Assembly (NCBI GenBank): GCA_947496215.1
Contig: CANMCF010000006.1
Span: 154,321 to 218,320, forward strand
Length of the DNA: 64,000 bases
Reading direction: 5' to 3'
Source: an uncultured Bizionia sp.
GTDB taxonomy: Bacteria; Bacteroidota; Bacteroidia; Flavobacteriales; Flavobacteriaceae
Position numbers and translations under genes: made by a program. The notes beneath the pieces were generated by a model. The model had not been told where the DNA came from. It saw only the letters and a list, made by a program, of their open reading frames with translations, and did not search any database. Each line of letters opens with the position of its first letter. Position 1 is the stretch's first letter. Shown one piece after another: positions 18,136-25,616 of the stretch.

Positions 18136-18731
18136 TTACGGTAGGACTTACAGGAGGAATAGGGAGCGGTAAAACAACAGTGGCAAAACAATTTGAGGCT
18201 ATTGGGGTCCCAATATACATAGCCGATGATGAAGCTAAAGCCTTAATGTTGAGATCCAAGGTGATAAGACGAAAGCTCATAGCATTGTTTGGAGAGAAAG
18301 CTTATGTGGACAATGGATTGAACAAACCCTATTTGTCGAAAGCAATCTTTAATGACAAAAGCCTATTGGAACAAATGAATGAAATCGTTCACCCGAGGGT
18401 GGGGCGCCATTTTACAAAATGGAAAGCCAAACAAGTGGCGCCATATGTCATAAAAGAAGCGGCTATTTTGTTTGAAAACGGAAGCTATGAGCATTATGAC
18501 TACATAATAACAGTGGTTGCTTCAGAAACGTCAAGAATAGAACGTGTCATAAAACGAGATGCAACGACAAAAGAAAAGGTACTATCCATAATCAAGAACC
18601 AATGGAGTGATGCCGAAAAAGTGAAGAAATCCCATTTTGTAATAGAAAACGATGATCTTTCGTCTACAAAAGATCAGGTTTTGGCCATTCACAAGACATT
18701 GCTTAATGCTAGTAAAACTAAACTCGTTTAA
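18132..18731 (+). CDS. coaE: Dephospho-CoA kinase
   Basis: A 199-residue kinase that phosphorylates the ribose 3'-OH of dephospho-CoA, the last step of CoA synthesis. The Walker A loop is GLTGGIGSGKTTVAK at residues 5-19, followed by the family's IPIYIADDEAK-type segment (PIYIADDEAKAL), the NEIVHPRV motif, and PYVIKEAAILFENGSYEHYD. Length is normal. It overlaps the YbbR-like gene by four bases and is presumably translated with it. About 180 bp of AT-rich noncoding sequence separate it from the histidine kinase gene. Confidence 0.95.
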   Translation: MITVGLTGGIGSGKTTVAKQFEAIGVPIYIADDEAKALMLRSKVIRRKLIALFGEKAYVDNGLNKPYLSKAIFNDKSLLEQMNEIVHPRVGRHFTKWKAKQVAPYVIKEAAILFENGSYEHYDYIITVVASETSRIERVIKRDATTKEKVLSIIKNQWSDAEKVKKSHFVIENDDLSSTKDQVLAIHKTLLNASKTKLV

Positions 18732-18910
18732 TTTACGAATACGATCTTAAAGAGTTTTTAAGTAGTATTTGTCTTATAAATGTTTTATCTTGTAGTAGGC
18801 TTTTTATCGATAAAATGCAGGCCAAGCCAGTACTGGAGCTCAAATTTTAACATTTTTGTTAATGTAAGGTTAAATCGAAGGATTGCTAAATGTTAAAATA
18901 TTAATTTTGA

Positions 18911-20482
18911 ATGATGAGTAAGAAAGTGTTTCTGGTTTTAGTCATCTTAATGAGTTTGTCTTTAATAGGTATAATCTTTTTGCAAGCCTATTATATAACA
19001 GATTCTGTTAGAAATGAAGAAGATCAATTCGTCTCTAACGTCAAAAGAGCTCTAAGCTATGTTTCCAAGGAAATTGGGGACGAAGAATTTAAAGATCACA
19101 TATTAAAACTGAGGGAATTAATAGATCAAGGTGTTGAAGTCGATGTTGATACGACAGCAGTACTTAATTTATACATAAAACAGGATCGAGAAGATACGAA
19201 TGAAACGTTATTTTATAGAAACGGAATTTTAGAAGAAAATTATAAAGTATCATCGCAGCTCTTTGACATAGGTTTAGATAGTACAAGTATAAAGCGTATT
19301 ATTAACGAAAATCAGACGACTGTCTACAGGACAGGAGATTTGGACAGCTCCAATAAAACCGATGCTATGTTGGCTCAAATAGGAAGCATATCCAGAACCG
19401 AAGATTTGATGTTTGAAACACATTATGACAACATTGCCTATAGAAAGCCCATTCATAAAAGGGTGAGCAAGGAAAAGATAGATAGGCTTCTTCGGTTTAA
19501 ATTGCTGGAAGACAACATAAACATAGATTACGAATTTGCAATCTATAGCAATAATTTGGCAACGAAGGTAAAAACGGAAAATTTCGAGATGGCGAATGCA
19601 TATGTAAGTGTGCCTTTTTTCAAAAATGAAAAAGACCCAAGCAATTATCAATTGTTGGTGGAATTTCCAGAACGAAAAAAATTCATATTGTCATCAATAA
19701 TGACAATGTTGATATTATCGATAGTGTTTACGTCCATAATAATACTTGGATATTCCAGTGCTTTGTTTCAATTGGTAAAACAGCGTCAGATTTCTGAAAT
19801 AAAAACAGATTTCATAAATAACATGACGCATGAGTTCAAGACACCAATTGCAACGATAAATTTAGCGTTGGATGCTATCAGAAACCCTAAGATCATAGAT
19901 AACAAAGACAAGGTCATGCGTTATCTCTCTATGATCAAGGAAGAAAATAAACGTATGCATGCGCAGGTGGAAAATGTTTTGAGAATATCGAAACTTGAAA
20001 AAAATGAACTCAACATTAGTAAGGAAAGGGTAAGCATCAACGACTTAATTGAAGATGCCATTTCTCATGTGGAGTTAATTATAGAAGATAGAGGAGGGAC
20101 TATCGACACGGATTTCAAAGCTGATAAGACTTCAGTTTTGGCTAATGAGACACATTTTACCAACGTATTGGTAAATATTTTGGACAATGCCATAAAGTAT
20201 TCCGTAGATGCCCCCATAATAAATGTTGAATTGGAGAATGTTGGAACCAATATTTTAATCAAGATAAAAGATCAAGGTAGTGGTATGAGTAAAGCCGCCC
20301 AAAAAAGAGTCTTTGAAAAATTTTATAGAGAACATACAGGAAACATACATAATGTAAAAGGACATGGGTTGGGGTTGGCCTATGTTAAAAGAATTGTAGA
20401 TGACCATCATGGTTACATATCAGTAGAAAGTGAAAAAGAAAAGGGAAGCATATTTACGATTAAGCTTCCATTAATATCATAA
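18911..20482 (+). CDS. Sensor histidine kinase (RprX-like)
   Basis: A 523-residue membrane kinase. It has a helix at residues 5-28, a periplasmic sensor of about 230 residues with no recognised domain, and a second helix at about 259-281. The dimerisation box is DFINNMTHEFKTPIATI with the phosphorylated His at 307. The ATPase part has N box NVLVNILDNAIKYS, the DQGSGMS G1 box, and GHGLGLAYVKRIVDDHHG. It should phosphorylate the response regulator encoded six bases downstream. The pair resembles the RprXY system of Bacteroides. A TAnnTTTG box (TAATTTTG, 18902-18909) ends just before ATG 18911, so the message may start at the second ATG, 18914. Confidence 0.93.
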   Translation: MMSKKVFLVLVILMSLSLIGIIFLQAYYITDSVRNEEDQFVSNVKRALSYVSKEIGDEEFKDHILKLRELIDQGVEVDVDTTAVLNLYIKQDREDTNETLFYRNGILEENYKVSSQLFDIGLDSTSIKRIINENQTTVYRTGDLDSSNKTDAMLAQIGSISRTEDLMFETHYDNIAYRKPIHKRVSKEKIDRLLRFKLLEDNINIDYEFAIYSNNLATKVKTENFEMANAYVSVPFFKNEKDPSNYQLLVEFPERKKFILSSIMTMLILSIVFTSIIILGYSSALFQLVKQRQISEIKTDFINNMTHEFKTPIATINLALDAIRNPKIIDNKDKVMRYLSMIKEENKRMHAQVENVLRISKLEKNELNISKERVSINDLIEDAISHVELIIEDRGGTIDTDFKADKTSVLANETHFTNVLVNILDNAIKYSVDAPIINVELENVGTNILIKIKDQGSGMSKAAQKRVFEKFYREHTGNIHNVKGHGLGLAYVKRIVDDHHGYISVESEKEKGSIFTIKLPLIS

Positions 20483-20487
20483 TTACT

Positions 20488-21195
20488 ATGGAAGAACAGC
20501 AGAAGAAAATATTATTAGTTGAAGATGATCCAAATTTTGGAACCGTTTTAAAGGATTATTTAATAATGAATGACTATGAGGTCGTACATGCCAAGAATGG
20601 TATGGAAGGCTTCGAGAAGTTTAAAAAGGACGATTACGATCTATGCATACTGGATGTTATGATGCCTTATAAGGACGGCTTTACGCTAGCTAAGGAAATA
20701 AGGGAGAAAAATACGGATGTACCTATTGTTTTCTTAACTGCAAAAGCAATGAAAGAGGATGTCTTGAAAGGTTACAAGGTAGGAGCAGATGACTATTTGA
20801 ACAAACCTTTTGATAGTGAGGTGCTATTGATGAAGATAAAGGCGATTATGCAGCGTAAGGCAACAGAAACAGTTGCAGACAGCAAGCAATTTGAATTCAA
20901 GATTGGTAATTTCGATTTGAACTCAAAGTTGCGTTTCCTCAAGTTCAAAGGAGGAGAGCCAACAAAACTTTCTCCAAAAGAAAACGAGTTGTTACGTTTG
21001 TTGGCGTTGCATGAAAACGATTTGATGCCTAGGGAGTTGGCATTGACTAAGATTTGGAGGGATGATAACTATTTTACATCCAGAAGTATGGATGTTTACA
21101 TTGCCAAGTTACGCAAGTATTTGAAAATAGATGACAAGGTAGAAATATTGAACATTCACGGAGAAGGATTCAGATTGGTGGTCAATCACGAATAG
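20488..21195 (+). CDS. OmpR/RprY-family response regulator
   Basis: A 235-residue two-domain regulator. The receiver (1-120) has the acidic pair in LVEDDPNF, phospho-acceptor Asp56 in CILDVMMPYKDG, Thr in FLTAKA, and Lys in LNKPFDSE. The C-terminal winged-helix domain has LSPKENELLRLLALHENDLMPRE and the recognition region SRSMDVYIAKLRKYLKID followed by the INIHGEGFRLV-type wing. It is the partner of the histidine kinase six bases upstream. The name RprY would fit by similarity as I remember the family, but targets are unknown. Confidence 0.93.
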   Translation: MEEQQKKILLVEDDPNFGTVLKDYLIMNDYEVVHAKNGMEGFEKFKKDDYDLCILDVMMPYKDGFTLAKEIREKNTDVPIVFLTAKAMKEDVLKGYKVGADDYLNKPFDSEVLLMKIKAIMQRKATETVADSKQFEFKIGNFDLNSKLRFLKFKGGEPTKLSPKENELLRLLALHENDLMPRELALTKIWRDDNYFTSRSMDVYIAKLRKYLKIDDKVEILNIHGEGFRLVVNHE

Positions 21196-21221
21196 AAGAC
21201 TTTTTTTACTATGAAATAAGC

Positions 21222-21253
21222 CCTGAATAACTTTTGTTGTTCAGGTTTTTTTT
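21222..21253 (+). terminator. Terminator of the two-component operon
   Basis: CCTGAATAAC (21222-21231) pairs with GTTGTTCAGG (21236-21245) over ten positions with one G-U pair and a TTTT loop, followed by eight T. It ends the kinase/regulator transcript. Confidence 0.88.
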
Positions 21254-21385
21254 GATCAAAAAAACAAAAAAATCACAAGTATGTAAACCCAATTCTCATC
21301 AGTGTTAAATTCAATTTCGATTATAATCGTTTGAATATGAGTATTTTTTGAGGTTCTGTCGCTTTATGGAATTAAAAATTCTTCA

Positions 21386-21393
21386 TATATTTG
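21386..21393 (+). promoter_or_regulatory. TAnnTTTG -7 box of the outer-membrane protein gene
   Basis: TATATTTG fits the consensus and ends 26 bases before the ATG at 21420, giving a leader of about 20 bases. Confidence 0.45.
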
Positions 21394-21419
21394 AATTCCA
21401 TTGAACATAAATCACCCTT

Positions 21420-22091
21420 ATGAAAAAGTCACTGCTTAGTATCGTAATAGTCAGTTTTGTTTTGTTGAACGTTAATGCCCAGAACTATGGCGAATTTCAA
21501 TTTGGGATAGGAGGAGGAGTAAGTTTCTCTAGCGCTACCATTGATGATGATACTGAAACAGGATCACTTACTTCATTTAACGTAGCTTTCTCCACAGAGT
21601 ATTATGTTCACAATAGATTGGGGATAAAAGCAAAGATAATTTATGACAACAAAGGATGGGAAGGTGAGACTACAAACCCTGATTCTATTCTTGAAACCAT
21701 CAAAACAGACTATAGCTTGAGTTATATTACTGTTCCAGTAATGGCTAACTTCCATTTTGGTTCAATACAAAGTAGGGCTCAACCATTTGCAACAAGACCT
21801 TGGTATTTGAGTTTGGGACCTTATGTTGGCTTCTTATCCAAAGCTGAAGAATCTAAATTGGGAACAGATTTTAAAGAAACACTTAAAGGAATTGACTATG
21901 GTGTTGCCTTTAATTTTGGAGTGCGCTTTGAAGTCGCCGATTTTACTAAGCTATATGTTGAATACGATGGGCAATATGGGCTTGCCGATATTTCGTCTGA
22001 TTCAACGAGTTCAACTGCCAATGAGCATATATCTATAAAAAACGGACTGAGGAGTAGTTTCAACCTAGGTCTGCTTTTTGCTTTCTATTAG
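21420..22091 (+). CDS. Outer-membrane beta-barrel protein (PorT-like)
   Basis: A 223-residue exported protein with signal peptide MKKSLLSIVIVSFVLLNVNAQ. The mature protein has the features of the small PorT/OMP_b-brl_2 barrels common in Bacteroidota: FQFGIGGGVSFSS, VAFSTEYYVHNRLGIKAKI, YITVPVMANFHFGS, LSLGPYVGFLS, GVAFNFGVRFEVADFTKLYVEYDGQYGL, and a final strand SSFNLGLLFAFY ending in an aromatic residue, as needed for barrel insertion. It has its own promoter and a terminator downstream. No specific role can be assigned. Confidence 0.8.
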   Translation: MKKSLLSIVIVSFVLLNVNAQNYGEFQFGIGGGVSFSSATIDDDTETGSLTSFNVAFSTEYYVHNRLGIKAKIIYDNKGWEGETTNPDSILETIKTDYSLSYITVPVMANFHFGSIQSRAQPFATRPWYLSLGPYVGFLSKAEESKLGTDFKETLKGIDYGVAFNFGVRFEVADFTKLYVEYDGQYGLADISSDSTSSTANEHISIKNGLRSSFNLGLLFAFY

Positions 22092-22237
22092 GAATATGAT
22101 TTTTAGGCTACTTATGAAAATTACCATAGTATTTCTTTCATATGGATAAAAGTTTTGTAAGTGCTGGGGATATATGACAAGATATAAATGAGAGACTGAT
22201 CACTAGTAAATACTCACTTCAAGTGTCATATAAAAGG

Positions 22238-22266
22238 AAAAACACGTAGTTGTACGTGTTTTTTCA
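22238..22266 (+). terminator. Terminator in the 22092-22405 gap
   Basis: AACACGTA (22241-22248) pairs with TACGTGTT (22253-22260) around a GTTG loop, with flanking AAA and TTTT extending it. It ends the barrel gene transcript. The rest of the 314-bp gap shows no gene. Confidence 0.82.
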
Positions 22267-22405
22267 AACTCTAACTTCACTAGTTTTGATGCTAAATGAT
22301 ACCTTTTCTGTGAATCGATTTTGATTTGCTAGAGCATGGGAAATAGGATGACACCATATGGATGGTAGCAATCTCGTTTAGACCATAAAACATTGATTAA
22401 CTTAA

Positions 22406-23398
22406 ATGGAAAATATGATTAAGGAAAAAACGATTTTTGACATTGGAAAGCGATCTGTTTCATTGTTGGAAAAGGGAATAAGTCAAGCCGAAATAGAAAA
22501 AAATCTAAAAGAGATACACGTTCACTTTCAAAAGGTGACGGCCATTACCGGTTTCGATTCCAAAATAGAGCATATGGCATCAGTTTTAGCCGCAAAAGGA
22601 AAGGCTTTGGGGTTGAATTATGCAGCTCAATGTCTGTTGGATTACAAAAGGACTGTGAAATTCCTAAGAGCAGTCGTTAAAGCGATCAAAGACAAACAAA
22701 AAGCATCACCAGGAGAATTAATCCACATATTTTATGCAGGATGTGGTCCTTATGCACCGTTTATAACTTTGGTTGCTCCTCTTTTTAGCCCTGATGAAAT
22801 ACGATTTTCTATATTGGAGATCAATGGAAATTCGCTTGAATCTGCAAAGGGGTTGATAGAATCATTGGAGTTGTCAGATTATGTAGAGGAGTTTCATCTA
22901 GGAGATGCGGTTATCTTCGAGGTTACAAGCCCAGAAAAATATCATATCCTAATTAGTGAAACATTGGACGCCTTGCTTTATAGAGAATGTTACCTCCCAA
23001 TTTTGTTTAACATGTTACCTCAATTCAATGAAAATATAACATTGATACCAGAGAATGTTTGTTTGAATTTGATTTTTTTACCTTATAGTGCAGGCAATCA
23101 TCAAGAGTGTGATGCTGGTAAAATCATAGATGCACGAGAAGCAGTGACCATCCATGGGGATGACCCCATACCATTGCAATTGCCAGAAAAAACATTTGCA
23201 TTGGAAGCAATGGAACGTTACAAGAGCCTAATTATAGATACAAAGGTACACATCTATGATGATATTTGGTTGGATAGAGGAGAATCGTCCTTGACGCTTC
23301 CCTTGGAAATGATATTGGATCAGCCTTTTCAAGATGGTGCCATCGTTTTTACTTATCATATGGAGCCTGACATAGAATTGAAATATGTGCTTGAGTAG
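22406..23398 (+). CDS. SAM-dependent methyltransferase with PRMT-like double-E motif
   Basis: A 330-residue protein not matching a family I can name. Residues 1-100 are helical. A class I methyltransferase core follows: the SAM loop YAGCGPYAPF at 110-119, FSILEINGNSLESAKGLI with the ribose-binding acid at Glu138, and VEEFHLGDAV. Next comes ILISETLDALLYRECY (182-196), where Glu185 and Glu194 are spaced as in the double-E loop (SE...LxxE) of protein arginine methyltransferases. The C-terminal 130 residues are beta-rich, as PRMT C-terminal barrels are. The substrate is unknown; arginine methylation is only a suggestion. It has flanking terminators and stands alone. Confidence 0.6.
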   Translation: MENMIKEKTIFDIGKRSVSLLEKGISQAEIEKNLKEIHVHFQKVTAITGFDSKIEHMASVLAAKGKALGLNYAAQCLLDYKRTVKFLRAVVKAIKDKQKASPGELIHIFYAGCGPYAPFITLVAPLFSPDEIRFSILEINGNSLESAKGLIESLELSDYVEEFHLGDAVIFEVTSPEKYHILISETLDALLYRECYLPILFNMLPQFNENITLIPENVCLNLIFLPYSAGNHQECDAGKIIDAREAVTIHGDDPIPLQLPEKTFALEAMERYKSLIIDTKVHIYDDIWLDRGESSLTLPLEMILDQPFQDGAIVFTYHMEPDIELKYVLE

Positions 23399-23405
23399 AT
23401 GAAGA

Positions 23406-23430
23406 AATATGTGGCTTCACGTATTTTTTT
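23406..23430 (+). terminator. Terminator of the methyltransferase gene
   Basis: AATATGTG (23406-23413) and CACGTATT (23418-23425) form a hairpin with one G-U pair and a GCTT loop, followed by a T run. Confidence 0.75.
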
Positions 23431-23802
23431 AAAAAATAACATCATTAACTTTTAGGGTAATCACTTGTTAATCAGTCGTTTTTTTTATGAGAAAAGGTTT
23501 TCAGGTTTTTGTTGAGTGCTTTTAAGGTACATCTATATCCAAAACAATGAGAACAAATGCAAATATGCTAAATCCCAATTAGGATGTAAAATTTAAATCA
23601 GAGTATAGGGAATCATTATTTACAAGGAAGAACTTTATGAAGACATTGTCAACCGCTTCAATAATCTAAATAAGGTTAAGAAGTTCGATATGTTTTTTCG
23701 ATGACTTGTAGAAAGATTAAAAGAACTTAAACCTAAAAGTGGTGTTTATAAAAAATAAATGCTTGTCAGTATTATGTGAAGACTCTGAAATGATGTTTTG
23801 CT
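23431..23802. other. Noncoding gap with a possible small gene remnant
   Basis: About 370 bp between the methyltransferase gene and miaA. The frame 23622-23758 (plus) reads IIIYKEELYEDIVNRFNNLN, then FDMFFR, a TGA, and LVERLKELKPKSGVYKK before a second stop. The composition looks protein-like, but there is no start codon and one in-frame stop, so it may be the tail of a lost gene. Nothing else is evident. Confidence 0.3.
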
Positions 23803-24690
23803 TTAAGTGCTTACATCAATGGAAGCAATCATATCATCAAAATCATATTCATAATCAAACCAAAGTGTATTTTGATTTCGTTTGAACCAAGTAAGTTGAC
23901 GTTTGGCAAAACGGCGGGAGTTCTTTTTCATTTCCGAAATTGCAAAATCCATCGTCCACTCTCCATTCAAATAATTGAATAATTCCTTGTAACCTACAGT
24001 GTTCAATGCATTTAAATGTTGCTTAGGTAGCAAGGATTTTGCCTCTTCGAGTTGGCCATTTTTCATCATGATATCTACACGTCTATTGATGCGATCGTAA
24101 ATAATGGGCCTTTCTGCAGTTAGGCCAACGGTAATCGTTTTAAAAGGTCGCTTGCCTTTTTCCTTGTTTAAAAAAGACGAATAGGGTTTTCCGGAGCCAA
24201 TGCAAATTTCCAAGGCCCTGATAACGCGATGTGGATTTTCTATCGCTATGGTATCGTATGTGTTAGCATCCAATGCCTTTAATTGCTGTTGTAGTGTTTC
24301 CAAGCCTTCGGTCTCCAGCTTGTTGTTCAATTGTTCCCTAATGTTTTTATCTACTTCAGGGAAATCATCGAGTCCTTTTGTAACGGCATCAACGTACAAA
24401 CCGGAGCCACCAACCATAACAACCACGTCATATGCTTTAAAAAGCGTTTTTAAGCATTGTATGGCGTCTTTTTCAAAAGCGCCTACATTGTATTCATCAT
24501 CTATGGATTTATGGTGTATGAAATGATGTTTGGCCTCTGATAATTCTTTTGGCGTAGGAGCTGCGGTTCCAATTTGCATTTCCTTGAAAAATTGTCTAGA
24601 ATCGGCAGAAATGATTTCGGTATTGAAATGTCGTGCCAATTTTATGCTCAAACTCGTTTTGCCTATGGCCGTGGGACCGACAACGGAAAT
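23803..24690 (-). CDS. miaA: tRNA dimethylallyltransferase, apparently ATT start
   Basis: Transfers a dimethylallyl group to A37 of tRNAs reading UNN codons. The frame contains the whole enzyme: the P-loop SVVGPTAIGKTSLSIKLA, the substrate motif IISADSRQFFKEMQIGTAAPT, GGSGLYVDAVTKG, and QLTWFKRN near the C-terminus. The first ATG/GTG/TTG-type codon in frame is a TTG at 24651, inside the P-loop helix; using it would remove GPTAIGKT and destroy the enzyme. Upstream to the stop at 24760-24762 there is no ATG, GTG or TTG, but an ATT at 24690 falls just where the family usually starts. The same frame continues up to the stop codon of the channel gene upstream. Confidence 0.9.
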   Translation of the reverse strand: MSVVGPTAIGKTSLSIKLARHFNTEIISADSRQFFKEMQIGTAAPTPKELSEAKHHFIHHKSIDDEYNVGAFEKDAIQCLKTLFKAYDVVVMVGGSGLYVDAVTKGLDDFPEVDKNIREQLNNKLETEGLETLQQQLKALDANTYDTIAIENPHRVIRALEICIGSGKPYSSFLNKEKGKRPFKTITVGLTAERPIIYDRINRRVDIMMKNGQLEEAKSLLPKQHLNALNTVGYKELFNYLNGEWTMDFAISEMKKNSRRFAKRQLTWFKRNQNTLWFDYEYDFDDMIASIDVST

Positions 24691-24759
24691 TAATGTTTTA
24701 TGTGAATCTGATTGATTGATCGTGAAACGCGTTTTTGTGATGGGTTGAGATACTTTTCT

Positions 24760-25599
24760 TTACTGATTTAACTTATGTCCACAATCGTAACAAAACTCGG
24801 CTTTGTCCTTATGTCCGCTAACCGAGCAACTAGGGCAGGATTGTGTGTTGGTTTGTACTTTTTTAACCGAAGTCCGAGTTATTTCAGAAGTTACGATCCC
24901 AGTAGGAACAGCAATGATACCATATCCTAGAATCATTACAAGTGAAGCGATGAATTGTCCAAAGGGTGTTTGTGGGGCGATATCTCCATAACCGACGGTG
25001 GTTAAGGTCACGATGCACCAATATACACTTTTGGGAATGTTTGTGAATCCATTTTCTTCACCTTCTACCAAATACATTATGGTGCCTAGTATGATGGATA
25101 GGATGATGACGGCAAATAAGAATACAGAAATCTTTACACGACTAGCTTTCAATGCTTGTATCAGATTATTGGAGGCTCCCAAATAACGAGCCAACTTTAA
25201 AATTCTAAAAACTCTAAGCAAACGCAAGGCACGTAAGGCAACCAATGCATGTGTGCCAACAAATATCAATGAGAGGTATTTGGGGATGGTAGACAATAAA
25301 TCGATTATACCATAAAAACTCGTAATGTATTTAAAAGGTTTTTTTACGGAAATTATTCTGGCAATGTACTCCAGAGTGAACAATATGGTAACTATCCATT
25401 CTCCAATATTCAATAGATTGTGATATCTGGTATCTATGGAGTTTACGCTTTCCAACATGACAAGTATGATACTTGCCAAAATGAAGATAAGCAAAATGAC
25501 ATCAAACAACTTTCCAGCTTGTGTATCTGCTTCATAGATGACTTCATGAAGCTTGATTCTCCAATTCCTATTTGATGTTTGTTCGTCCATAGATTCCAA
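24760..25599 (-). CDS. Voltage-gated-type potassium channel with C-terminal zinc ribbon
   Basis: A 279-residue six-helix channel. S1 is LFDVILLIFILASIILVML; S4 carries regularly spaced arginines in LVALRALRLLRVFRILKLARYL; the pore has TLTTVGYGDIAPQTP with the potassium filter TVGYGD, followed by S6 (FIASLVMILGYGIIAVPTGIV). After a short linker the protein ends with a zinc-ribbon-like CPSC...FCYDCGHKLNQ, two CxxC pairs about 14 residues apart. It should conduct potassium across the inner membrane in response to voltage. The start may be ATG 25599 or the Met three residues later. It is followed in the same strand by miaA. Confidence 0.9.
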   Translation of the reverse strand: MESMDEQTSNRNWRIKLHEVIYEADTQAGKLFDVILLIFILASIILVMLESVNSIDTRYHNLLNIGEWIVTILFTLEYIARIISVKKPFKYITSFYGIIDLLSTIPKYLSLIFVGTHALVALRALRLLRVFRILKLARYLGASNNLIQALKASRVKISVFLFAVIILSIILGTIMYLVEGEENGFTNIPKSVYWCIVTLTTVGYGDIAPQTPFGQFIASLVMILGYGIIAVPTGIVTSEITRTSVKKVQTNTQSCPSCSVSGHKDKAEFCYDCGHKLNQ

Positions 25600-25616
25600 A
25601 AATACTAAAAGATTGG

